Positions 1 to 6,447 are shown, numbered from the stretch's first letter. The stretch: DNA of 6,548 bases from Anaerolineales bacterium (GCA_919901875.1 CAKKQG010000441.1:3708-10255); one strand, 5' to 3'. Notes: a model not told the origin generated them from the letters alone. Translations and numbers: made by a program.

Positions 1-2
1 TA

Positions 3-11
3 TGAGATAAT
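3..11 (+). promoter_or_regulatory. possible extended -10 element upstream of thioredoxin
   Basis: The bases read TG, one base, then GATAAT, which fits an extended -10 element one mismatch from TATAAT. It would give a leader of roughly 45 bases before the thioredoxin start at 62. Any -35 box would lie left of the window, so this cannot be confirmed. The stretch is AT-rich, and a chance match is quite possible. Confidence 0.25.
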
Positions 12-45
12 ATCAGTCCAAGAAAACAGTGTCAAATTTGTTTAA

Positions 46-52
46 AAGGGAG
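46..52 (+). promoter_or_regulatory. ribosome binding site deciding the thioredoxin start
   Basis: AAGGGAG is a strong Shine-Dalgarno match and ends 9 bases before the ATG at 62, a normal spacing. The in-frame GTG at 29 lies upstream of it, and the in-frame ATG at 53 directly abuts it, so neither can use it. It therefore selects the ATG at 62, which also gives a protein of the usual thioredoxin length. Confidence 0.7.
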
Positions 53-61
53 ATGACAAGA

Positions 62-388
62 ATGGCAACAATTGCCGAGACATCCGATGATAAATTTAAC
101 TCAGAAGTATTAGAATCGCATATACCCGTTTTAGTAGATTTCTCTGCCGAGTGGTGTGCGCCGTGCAAGCAACTCAAACCCATCGTTCAACAGATCGCCG
201 ATGAGTATGAAGGCAAGATGCGTGTGCTGGAGATCAATACCGATCACAACGTGCAAACCACCATGCAGTACGGCGTGATGAGCATCCCCACGCTGATCTT
301 ATTTAAAGAGGGCAAAGCGGAAGAACGGATCACCGGCTTTCAACCGAAACCCAAATTGTTAGAGAAGATCAAGAAACACGTTACGTAA
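62..388 (+). CDS. trxA: thioredoxin
   Basis: A 108-residue cytoplasmic thioredoxin, the general protein disulfide reductant recharged by thioredoxin reductase. The active site WCAPCK is at residues 31-36, with redox cysteines at 32 and 35. The buried Asp26 before the active site and the cis-proline Pro76 in SIPT fall at the same numbers as in E. coli thioredoxin, which supports both the family and the chosen start. The loop has Ala where E. coli has Gly (WCGPC), a common natural variant. Position 57 is Glu where E. coli has Lys. There is no signal peptide or extra domain. The reading frame is open back to a GTG at 29, but the ribosome binding site at 46-52 favours ATG 62. The gene is convergent with the kinase gene and separated from it by a hairpin cluster. 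No reductase or partner gene is in view. The family call is firm; the physiological target is unknown. Confidence 0.95.
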   Translation: MATIAETSDDKFNSEVLESHIPVLVDFSAEWCAPCKQLKPIVQQIADEYEGKMRVLEINTDHNVQTTMQYGVMSIPTLILFKEGKAEERITGFQPKPKLLEKIKKHVT

Positions 389-390
389 TC

Positions 391-416
391 GTAGAGACGA
401 CCCGATGGGTCGTCTC
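391..416 (+). terminator. hairpin element just after the thioredoxin stop
   Basis: This is a perfect 10-base-pair stem, 394-403 with 407-416, closed by a GAT loop and preceded by the unpaired head GTA. It begins 2 bases after the TAA stop. No T-run follows, so it is not a textbook intrinsic terminator, but it could stabilise the 3' end of the mRNA. It is one of three related elements in this window; the others are at 481-506 on the minus strand and at 6448-6473. Confidence 0.5.
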
Positions 417-494
417 GGAGACGTTCCAACGTAGATCTCCGAGTTCTTTAAGAACTCGGAGATCTGGGATCTGGGTCTCGGAGACGTTCCAACG
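412..494. repeat. direct repeat pair flanking a palindrome
   Basis: The same 20 bases occur at 412-431 and 475-494, 63 bases apart and without mismatch, starting GTCTCGGAGACG. Each copy overlaps the edge of one of the flanking hairpins. Just inside the right copy, GATCTGG is duplicated in tandem at 461-467 and 468-474. The arrangement suggests duplication or repeat-into-repeat insertion between the two convergent genes. Confidence 0.9.
433..465. repeat. 33-base perfect palindrome
   Basis: The 16-base arms 433-448 and 450-465 are exact reverse complements around one central base at 449. It lies at the middle of the gap between the convergent thioredoxin and kinase genes, so transcripts from either side would form the same long stem. 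CTCGGAGA at 414-421 can also pair with TCTCCGAG at 436-443, which would compete with this stem and with the hairpin at 391-416. A role as a bidirectional transcription barrier is an inference. Confidence 0.9.
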
Positions 495-506
495 GAACGT
501 CTCTAC
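481..506 (-). terminator. hairpin element just after the kinase stop
   Basis: Read on the minus strand, it begins GTAGAGACGTTCC 2 bases after the kinase TAA. It forms a perfect 10-base-pair stem, 494-503 with 481-490, around a 3-base loop. It is the mirror counterpart of the element after thioredoxin: the first nine bases GTAGAGACG are identical, so 391-399 and 498-506 form an outer inverted repeat around the whole intergenic cluster. There is no T-run, so classical termination is uncertain. Confidence 0.5.
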
Positions 507-508
507 GT

Positions 509-3500
509 TTAATTCGGTGATGCCGCCACTTGCCCTGAAGCTTTCATCGCACTTGCAACGGGAACGGTGAAGTGAAACGTGCTGCCTTTCCCCAACTCGC
601 TCTCAAACCACGCTCTGCCGCCGCTTAGCTCGATCAACTGCTTGAAGATATTTAAACCTAAACCTGTGCCGGGTGCTTCACGGATAGATCGATCTTCTGC
701 GCGGAAGAATTTGGTGAAGATCTTTTTCTGATCGGCGGGCGAGATGCCGTACCCGGTATCTTGCACTGAAACGTGCAGCACCTCTGCCGCGCCTTTCGCA
801 TCCCAGATATTTTTCGCGCGATGCACGCGCAGAGTCACAGCGCCGCCGACGGGCGTGTACTTGTAACCGTTGCTCATCAAGTTGGTTAACGCCTGCACCA
901 AACGTATATGGTCGCCCCACGCCCGCGGCAAATCCGATTCCACATCCATCAACAATGTTTGTTGCTTTGCATCGTACTGCCCTTGCAACGAGCGTATCAC
1001 TTCGTCAACCACAGTTTGGAACTGCATCTCCTTCGTCTCCAACTTCAAACGACCCGATTCAATCCGCGCCACATCCGCCAGATCAGAGACGATAGTGGTC
1101 ATGCGCTCAACGTTGCTCTGAATGATGTTGATGAATTGTTGTTGTGTTTCGTTTAGGGGTCCCACCGCGCCCGCGCTCAACCAATCGGCATACCCTTTGA
1201 TGGAGGTCATGGGCGTTTTAAGTTCGTGCGAGACGAAGGACACAAATTCGCTCTTGGCAAGGTTGGCGGCATTCACTTCGGCATACAGCCGCGCGTTGGC
1301 TAATGAGATCGCCGCGTGGTCGGCGAGGCGCACTAAAAATTCCACGTTGTCATCGTTGAAGCAATCGGGGTTGCTCGATTCAATCGCCACCACGCCCAAC
1401 GTTTGATCTTCGCGGCGCATCGGGATGGTCAATTGCGCTACTGCGCTCGGCAAGACTTCAATGTAATCCGATTCGGATTTCACATTCTTCGTCAACGACA
1501 CGCGCCCTGTAGTAATTGCGCGCCCAATGAGTCCCTTGCCAAGTGGCGCAGCGTTTTCTATGAACGGTTTAATGGACTCGCCGTATCCGCGATGGGCGAC
1601 GATCTCAAAACCTTCTTCCAGCACAATACCGGCCAGGGCGGCGTCTGCGCCGGTAAGCGCCAGCGCGCGATCCAGCACGTAGCTAAAAATTCGTTTGACG
1701 TCGAGCGCGGCATTCAATTCGCGGTCAATACGCTGCATCACCGAGAGTTCTTCGACGCGCGCCGCCAACGCTTGATCGGTTGAATTGAACAGCCGCGCGT
1801 TTTCAATGGCGACTGCCGCTTGCCCGCCGAAGGCGGTGAGCAATGTGGTGTCTTCCTCGTCGAACGGCGAGCCATCGCGCTTGTTGATCACTTCGATCAC
1901 GCCGATGGTGCGATCTTTGATGCGGAGCGGCACGGCTAACACCGCGCGCGAGAGGAAGCCTGTCGTTTGATCGGCTTGTTGAAACCAACGCGGATCATGG
2001 CTGGTGTCGTTGACGATGATCGGCTGCCCCGACTTTGCCGTTTCGCCGACGATGCCGCGCCCGGCGGGGACGCGGCTGCCGATTAAATTGCGCGCCACAG
2101 GTCCCACCGTGTTCTTGAAAATCGACTCGCCCGTTTCTTCATCCAGCAAGAACAAGCTGCCCGCTTCAGATGCCAAAATATTTACGGCGCTCTCTAACAC
2201 TTGTTGCAACAGTGGTTCGAGATCGAGGGTGGAGGTGATCGTCTGCGCCACTTGGTTGAGCGTGGCGAGCTGCCGCGCGCGTTGTTCGGTTTGCTGATAG
2301 AGGCGCGATTTATCAATTGCCGTCGCCGCTTGATCGGCGATGGCGGTGAATATCTTTAGTTGATCATCGGTGAAGGCGCGCCCCACGTCGAATGATGAAA
2401 TGACCATCGCCCCTAACGTTCCTACACCGACGTTGAGCGGCACGCCCATCCAGGCTTGATAGGGACGGGTGAGTGGGGCGACTCGGCGGCGGGCGCACTC
2501 GCCCAAATAGTCGTCTGTGAGAATCGGCTGACCGCTGCGGATGATCTCGCTCACTAATCCTTCGCCGTAATCCCACGCCGTGCGCTCCAACGAGGGGATG
2601 CGTTCACTCTTTTCTACATGAAGCGCGTACGATAGTTTGCGCGTGCGCGGCTGGTGCAGCACGATGGAAAAGTTACTCACATCCAGCACCCGACCTGTTT
2701 GGGCATAGACCAGCTCTAAAAGATCATCAAACGAGACAGAGAAGTTAATGGCTTGCGACACCTGACTGAGAACGTTCAGTTCGTTCAAGCGTTTCTCCAA
2801 CGTCGCCACTGCTTGCGCCCGTTCAATTGCCAACGCGCTTTGATCGGTGAGTGATTCAAGAAAATCTAAGTCTTGCGAGGAGTAGGGTTGCCCCGAAAGT
2901 TTGTTGCCTAAGGCTAACCAACCGATCAAACCGTTCTTGCTATTCAACGGGACGAAGATCGTTGAACCCAGCACGGCAAGCCGCGCTCGATCACGCAAGA
3001 GTATAGAGGGCAATGGCGCATCGGGCGCCAGGTACAGCACAGTGCGTCGTGACGTGAGTGAACGGGCTAATGAGCTTTCTGCGTTGAAGCGAATGTCTGT
3101 CGGGTCGCGTCCGTCGGCGGTATAGGCTTCGTATTCAACGCGGGCGCGATCACGCAAGAAAATATAGAGGTGAGCGGGCTTGAGAGCGTTGTCGAGCAGA
3201 TGTCGAATCTCATTGGCGATCAGCGGCAGGTCAACCGACTCGGTTAACACGCGGCTAAACTCTTGCAGTTGTTGTCTGTAACCCAACCGGCTTCTAAAGA
3301 AGAACGCATCTACTTTACTCTCCAGCCATAGCCGCAACGGGTTGAGTCCAAAAACAAGGAGAAGCACCAAGATGGCGATTAGCGCCGGTGAGTTTGCCGT
3401 CAAGATAGAACCCAGCAAGGTTGAGGCGCCAGTCACAAGCAATCCATACCCGACCATTGTCAGCACGATCAAAATGGTATAGATCAATCCGCGACTAAGA

Positions 3501-4603
3501 AGGTATTCGGTTTTGAGCAAGCGATAGCGTAGGATGGCGTAGGCAATGCCCAATGGAAACGCGATCAATGGCGTGAAATGATAGAGCGCGTTGAATCCGA
3601 AGGTGGGGTCAACGAAGTTGGAGTAGACGAGCCAGAAAATAATGGGCGTGAACCCGAGGGCAGAGGCGGCGACAGTGATGCGGCTTTGTGAGCGCACAAT
3701 CGGCGAGGCGGCTTGCCGCCAACGGTAGATATTCATCAGAATGAAGAAGACAGCGCCGAGTGCCGCATATAAATAGGAAGCAAGCCAGGCGGTGGCGTAT
3801 AGGCGGGGGACGTTCAGCATCCATTCGCCGATCACGATCAAGATCAATGCCGGCGCGTAGCCCAACCAAGAAAGATAAGGGCGCTTATTGACGAACCGTG
3901 TTTCTTGCGGAAAGATCAGCCCCAAAGCAAACACGCTGCCGCCGATCAGCGGCACAAAAAATGTCCAGGCGGTTGTAAAAATTTTTGTGGTGTAAAGATC
4001 AAACACCCCGCCGATCAACACTGCCATGGAGGCGCAGAACATGGCAAACGTCCGGCCAGAGTTTTCGTTGCGCCGCACATAGAACACCCACGCTCCGGTG
4101 ATCAAAAAGGTGAGTCCAATTAAGTAAGGAAGGAGAAAATAATTTACCTGACTTTGGAATGAAAAGCGGCTGAGCTGGATGTGCGCGCTAGATTGCCCCT
4201 GAATTTTCCATGGACCCAACGATGAGCCACTGGCTTTTTCATATGTAATGAGGATCGTGTCGCCGATGGAATACTTTTCCAGCGTTCGGCTCACATCATC
4301 AGGTGACGTGACGACGTGATTATCAATGGCGATCAATCGATCAGGGTAGGTGAGCCCGGCATTGGCTAATGCCCAACTTTCTCCGCTCGGAGACGACGCG
4401 CCGCTAAAAATTAAAGTGGGCTCGACAAATATCCCCATAAAGGGAATCTGCATCCACCGCCAGGCGAAGTAGGGAGACACAATGTACATCCCTGTCACGA
4501 ACAGCATGAGGCAAAAGGCAATCGTGGTGGAGAGGCGAGCCATCACCGCTTGAAACTCTAACGCAGGTTTGTCACTCGCCGGAGAGGCGTCAACGATAGC
4601 CAT
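509..4603 (-). CDS. multi-GAF transmembrane sensor histidine kinase
   Basis: A membrane-bound two-component sensor kinase of 1364 residues, counted from the ATG at 4603. One membrane segment (about 24-46) is followed by a PDZ-like stretch (about 60-125, including YPDRLIAIDNHVV and the turn SIGD). About nine more hydrophobic segments lie between 155 and 422. Four GAF-type sensor domains follow (about 443-596, 608-766, 778-936 and 946-1105), joined by helical linkers. HisKA has the H-box SHELKTP with phospho-acceptor His1126. The ATPase domain shows the N-box around Asn1241 and Asn1245, G1 DTGYGIS (Asp1282), an F-box with KIFTKFF, and G2 GTGLGL (1312-1317). All catalytic motifs look intact. There is no receiver domain and no response regulator in the window, so it is an orphan here. 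The membrane segment, PDZ and multi-helix order recalls ComP-type kinases; that comparison is from memory. Neither start has a good ribosome site. A TTG at 4639 would add 12 residues. The ligand is unknown. Confidence 0.94.
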   Translation of the reverse strand: MAIVDASPASDKPALEFQAVMARLSTTIAFCLMLFVTGMYIVSPYFAWRWMQIPFMGIFVEPTLIFSGASSPSGESWALANAGLTYPDRLIAIDNHVVTSPDDVSRTLEKYSIGDTILITYEKASGSSLGPWKIQGQSSAHIQLSRFSFQSQVNYFLLPYLIGLTFLITGAWVFYVRRNENSGRTFAMFCASMAVLIGGVFDLYTTKIFTTAWTFFVPLIGGSVFALGLIFPQETRFVNKRPYLSWLGYAPALILIVIGEWMLNVPRLYATAWLASYLYAALGAVFFILMNIYRWRQAASPIVRSQSRITVAASALGFTPIIFWLVYSNFVDPTFGFNALYHFTPLIAFPLGIAYAILRYRLLKTEYLLSRGLIYTILIVLTMVGYGLLVTGASTLLGSILTANSPALIAILVLLLVFGLNPLRLWLESKVDAFFFRSRLGYRQQLQEFSRVLTESVDLPLIANEIRHLLDNALKPAHLYIFLRDRARVEYEAYTADGRDPTDIRFNAESSLARSLTSRRTVLYLAPDAPLPSILLRDRARLAVLGSTIFVPLNSKNGLIGWLALGNKLSGQPYSSQDLDFLESLTDQSALAIERAQAVATLEKRLNELNVLSQVSQAINFSVSFDDLLELVYAQTGRVLDVSNFSIVLHQPRTRKLSYALHVEKSERIPSLERTAWDYGEGLVSEIIRSGQPILTDDYLGECARRRVAPLTRPYQAWMGVPLNVGVGTLGAMVISSFDVGRAFTDDQLKIFTAIADQAATAIDKSRLYQQTEQRARQLATLNQVAQTITSTLDLEPLLQQVLESAVNILASEAGSLFLLDEETGESIFKNTVGPVARNLIGSRVPAGRGIVGETAKSGQPIIVNDTSHDPRWFQQADQTTGFLSRAVLAVPLRIKDRTIGVIEVINKRDGSPFDEEDTTLLTAFGGQAAVAIENARLFNSTDQALAARVEELSVMQRIDRELNAALDVKRIFSYVLDRALALTGADAALAGIVLEEGFEIVAHRGYGESIKPFIENAAPLGKGLIGRAITTGRVSLTKNVKSESDYIEVLPSAVAQLTIPMRREDQTLGVVAIESSNPDCFNDDNVEFLVRLADHAAISLANARLYAEVNAANLAKSEFVSFVSHELKTPMTSIKGYADWLSAGAVGPLNETQQQFINIIQSNVERMTTIVSDLADVARIESGRLKLETKEMQFQTVVDEVIRSLQGQYDAKQQTLLMDVESDLPRAWGDHIRLVQALTNLMSNGYKYTPVGGAVTLRVHRAKNIWDAKGAAEVLHVSVQDTGYGISPADQKKIFTKFFRAEDRSIREAPGTGLGLNIFKQLIELSGGRAWFESELGKGSTFHFTVPVASAMKASGQVAASPN

Positions 4604-4647
4604 GCGACTGATTCTACAGATGGTGGACTCTTGGCGCAAGCTCGATT

Positions 4648-4678
4648 ATTAAACATCACCAGGAATATCTCTTTGCAA
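4648..4678 (-). promoter_or_regulatory. weak promoter candidate for the kinase
   Basis: On the minus strand TTGCAA (4673-4678) and TTTAAT (4648-4653) could serve as -35 and -10, with a rather long 19-base spacer. Transcription would then start close to the TTG at 4639, which would favour the ATG at 4603 as the true start. Both boxes are imperfect, so this is only a candidate. Confidence 0.25.
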
Positions 4679-4705
4679 TTTTGGAGTGCTGTGGAGGGGT
4701 GGTCT

Positions 4706-4821
4706 CTCTAATCCGCTGTTTAGCATTGTTCTGATCCCAACCATTATCCTGCATGGAAACGCGGGAGTCGCACACGCGCTAACGGTCAAAGTTTGAAACA
4801 ATGTTCGTTAGCGGATTAGAG
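4706..4821. repeat. 116-base imperfect inverted repeat
   Basis: The outer arms CTCTAATCCGCT (4706-4717) and AGCGGATTAGAG (4810-4821) are exact 12-base reverse complements. After a 6-base unpaired stretch on each side, CATTGTT (4724-4730) pairs with AACAATG (4797-4803). A competing inner dyad pairs CGCTAACG (4777-4784) with CGTTAGCG (4806-4813) around a small palindrome at 4786-4796. No target-site duplication is visible at the edges. It could be a small non-autonomous element, a decayed integron-like recombination site, or an operator or leader structure. The sequence does not decide between these. Confidence 0.55.
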
Positions 4822-4934
4822 TGCCAAAACTACAACAGTCCTTTCTATTTCCGATAACGTCCATTGACGAGTGCAGCGCAGTTTGTGTGATGCTGTTATG
4901 CGACTGCATCCGCTCAATCCGATCCCATAATCCG

Positions 4935-4971
4935 TTGACAGCATTTTGAGTGCGCGTTGTTGCGGTATAAT
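4935..4971 (+). promoter_or_regulatory. promoter for the mutase subunit and meaB
   Basis: A perfect TATAAT lies at 4966-4971, about 33 bases before the ATG at 5004, giving a short leader. A perfect TTGACA lies at 4935-4940, but the spacer is 25 bases, too long for a standard sigma-70 promoter. A -35 at normal spacing would have to be a poor match around 4943-4949 (ATTTTGA). I trust the -10 more than the -35. The leader has no strong Shine-Dalgarno, only a weak CAAGA at 4992-4996. Confidence 0.5.
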
Positions 4972-5003
4972 CGAATCACATCCCCTCTTTTCAAGATTTA
5001 ATT

Positions 5004-5402
5004 ATGACAACCTCTCCCATTCGTGTACTCGTTGCTAAACCCGGACTTGATGGACATGATCGCGGCGCGAAAGTGATCGCCCGCGCTTTGCGCGATGCCG
5101 GCATGGAAGTGATCTACACCGGTTTGCGCCAAACGCCGGAGATGATCGCCGAAGCTGCTTTGCAGGAAGATGTGGACGTGGTCGGACTTTCGATCCTCTC
5201 TGGCGCGCACAATGCGCTGGTGCCAAAAGTGATGGACTTGCTTAAGGGCAAAGGTTTAAACGATGTCCGCGTTTTCTTGGGCGGCATTGTCCCCGATGAA
5301 GACATCCCGCCACTTAAAGCGTTGGGCGTCGCCGATGTGTTTGGTCCCGGCACCAGCACCGACGTGATTGTGGAATCGATTCGCAAGACGATTAGGAAAT
5401 AG
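5004..5402 (+). CDS. mcmA2: B12-binding small subunit of methylmalonyl-CoA mutase type
   Basis: A 132-residue cobalamin-binding subunit of a split acyl-CoA mutase. It holds adenosylcobalamin for carbon-skeleton rearrangement, classically (R)-methylmalonyl-CoA to succinyl-CoA. The base-off/His-on signature DxHxxG is at residues 16-21 (DGHDRG), with His18 as the expected cobalt ligand. The other nucleotide-loop motifs are SILSG at 63-67 and the GG pair at 93-94 in [10 protein letters not shown], with GPGTS near the C-terminus. The length matches stand-alone small subunits rather than the fused enzyme. The catalytic TIM-barrel subunit is absent from the window. A -10 box lies directly upstream, so the gene appears to start its transcript. 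The meaB gene follows in the same direction after a 126-base repeat array that begins on the last base of this gene's TAG stop. The small subunits of isobutyryl-CoA and 2-hydroxyisobutyryl-CoA mutases look alike, so substrate specificity and the symbol are tentative; B12 binding is firm. Confidence 0.9.
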   Translation: MTTSPIRVLVAKPGLDGHDRGAKVIARALRDAGMEVIYTGLRQTPEMIAEAALQEDVDVVGLSILSGAHNALVPKVMDLLKGKGLNDVRVFLGGIVPDEDIPPLKALGVADVFGPGTSTDVIVESIRKTIRK

Positions 5403-5527
5403 CGGATGGCAGATGGCAGATAGCGAATGGCAGATGGCAGATAGCAAATGGCGGATGGCAAATAGCAGATAGCAATACGCGATACGCCATTCGCCATATG
5501 CGATACGCCATTCGCGATACGCGACTT
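5402..5527. repeat. array of 18 heptanucleotide units
   Basis: Eighteen consecutive 7-base units, each starting GC, run without a slip from the last base of the mutase stop codon to 2 bases before the meaB ATG. Units 1-10 (5402-5471) all fit GCRRATR, for example GCAGATG. Units 11-17 (5472-5520) fit GCNATWY, for example GCCATTC. Unit 18, GCGACTT, is degenerate. GCCATTC is the reverse complement of GCGAATG in the same heptad phase, so the second block looks partly like the first in opposite orientation. A 21-base higher-order period is visible: a 19-base string recurs at 5406-5424 and 5427-5445, and GCGATACGCCATTCGC recurs at 5479-5494 and 5500-5515. It resembles the heptanucleotide STRR repeats of heterocystous cyanobacteria in type, not necessarily by descent. 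Confidence 0.95.
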
Positions 5528-5528
5528 G

Positions 5529-6443
5529 ATGACTTTACACGACTCGATTCTCTCCGGCGATAGACGCGCACTCGCCCGCCTCATCACAAAAATTGAAAAC
5601 GATCAACCTGAATCTCGCGCCGCATTAGCCGCGTTGTATCCGCGCGGGGGCAGGGCGCAGGTGATCGGCGTGACGGGCGCCCCCGGCACGGGCAAGTCTA
5701 CGCTGGTGAGTGAGATGGCAAAGGCTTATCGCCGCGCAGCAAAGACGGTAGCAATCATCGCCGTCGATCCCACAAGTCCATTCACCGGCGGCGCGATTCT
5801 TGGTGATCGAATCCGTATGCGTGATCTTTCCGGCGATGATGGAGTTTTTATTCGCAGCATGGCGACGCGCGGAAGTTTGGGCGGCCTCGCCCGCGCGACG
5901 GACGAAGTGGTTGCCGTCGTGGACGCGGCGGGGTTCGATGTGATCATGATCGAAACCGTTGGCGCGGGACAATCGGAAGTGGACATTGCGCGATTAGCGC
6001 ACACGACTCTTGTTGTTGAAGCGCCCGGTCTGGGTGATGATGTGCAAGCGATCAAGGCGGGAATTTTGGAGATCGCCGATGTGCTGGTGTTGAACAAAGC
6101 CGACCTGCCCGGTGCGGAAGCCGCCACACGCGCGCTGCGTGGGATGTTGATGTTGGCTCACACTCAATGGGACGTGCCGATCTGCGAGACGGTTGCCGCC
6201 GAAGGCAAGGGCGTGGCTGAAGTGATCGCTGCGATTGATCGGCACCGGAATTACCTGTTGCAAAATGATGGCATGATCCAACGCGAGCGTGATCGCGTGC
6301 GGCGACAACTTGAGAATCTGGCGCGCGATCTTTTGTATTCGCGCTTCATCGCCGCGAAGCGTGATGAGGTAGATGCGGCGATTGAGGCAGTGGCAAGCCG
6401 CCAACGCGATCCGTATTCGGTGGTGGATGAATTGTTGAAATGA
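5529..6443 (+). CDS. meaB: MeaB/ArgK-type GTPase, mutase chaperone
   Basis: A 304-residue cytoplasmic G3E-type GTPase that in this family gates delivery of adenosylcobalamin to B12-dependent acyl-CoA mutases and protects them from inactivation. Walker A GAPGTGKS is at residues 50-57. The family signature DPTSPFTGGAILGDRIRM follows at 80-97, then FIRSMATRGSLGG at 107-119. The switch/Walker B region IETVGAGQSEVD is at 141-152, PGLGDD at 166-171, and the guanine-specificity motif NKAD at 189-192. A helical C-terminal tail, as used for dimerisation, is present, and the length is normal. TTG at 5526 and ATG at 5529 are adjacent; I prefer ATG. There is no Shine-Dalgarno: the upstream sequence is the heptanucleotide array, so translation may depend on ribosomes coming from the mutase gene. 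That gene is in the same frame, but stops intervene. The neighbouring B12 subunit makes the mutase-chaperone role very likely. A hairpin element begins 4 bases after the TGA. Confidence 0.95.
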   Translation: MTLHDSILSGDRRALARLITKIENDQPESRAALAALYPRGGRAQVIGVTGAPGTGKSTLVSEMAKAYRRAAKTVAIIAVDPTSPFTGGAILGDRIRMRDLSGDDGVFIRSMATRGSLGGLARATDEVVAVVDAAGFDVIMIETVGAGQSEVDIARLAHTTLVVEAPGLGDDVQAIKAGILEIADVLVLNKADLPGAEAATRALRGMLMLAHTQWDVPICETVAAEGKGVAEVIAAIDRHRNYLLQNDGMIQRERDRVRRQLENLARDLLYSRFIAAKRDEVDAAIEAVASRQRDPYSVVDELLK

Positions 6444-6447
6444 TTCC

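Larger units (their letters stand above)
4640..5003. other. divergent intergenic region without a gene
   Basis: These 364 bases separate the leftward kinase from the rightward mutase subunit. I find no convincing open reading frame, tRNA or other RNA gene. The region holds a weak promoter candidate for the kinase (4648-4678), an imperfect inverted repeat (4706-4821) and a good -10 box for the rightward genes (4966-4971). There is also a faint dyad, CCGATAAC at 4851-4858 against GTTATGCG at 4895-4902, with five exact pairs next to the loop. I searched for a cobalamin riboswitch because of the downstream B12 genes and saw no recognisable B12 box. Confidence 0.8.

Noticed and set aside
29..61. 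Upstream GTG start for thioredoxin
   Set aside because: It would put the strong ribosome binding site inside the gene and add 11 residues not typical of the family. ATG at 62 also puts the cysteines and cis-proline at the E. coli numbers.
391..506. Classical rho-independent terminator pair
   Set aside because: The stems are excellent but none is followed by a T-run on the relevant strand, so the terminator label is kept only at moderate confidence.
678..4123. Many plus- and minus-strand frames of 60-126 residues inside the kinase gene
   Set aside because: They are out-of-frame readings of a continuous, fully recognisable kinase. Their translations are rich in Arg, Ser and Cys without motifs.
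4604..4639. TTG start adding 12 residues to the kinase
   Set aside because: There is no better ribosome site than for the ATG at 4603, and the candidate promoter would start transcription almost at the TTG. It remains possible but less likely.
4640..5003. Cobalamin riboswitch ahead of the B12 genes
   Set aside because: I looked for the conserved B12 box and core helices and saw neither. The likely leader after the -10 box is also only about 26 bases long, too short for this riboswitch.
5402..5527. CRISPR array
   Set aside because: The repeat unit is 7 bases in direct tandem with no spacers, and no cas gene is present.
5114..5587. A 157-residue minus-strand reading frame with a repeated YLPSAIC/YLPSAIR heptapeptide
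   Set aside because: It overlaps the mutase subunit, the repeat array and the start of meaB. The heptapeptide repeat is simply the translation of the 21-base period (three 7-base units) in an open frame, and nothing marks it as a real gene.
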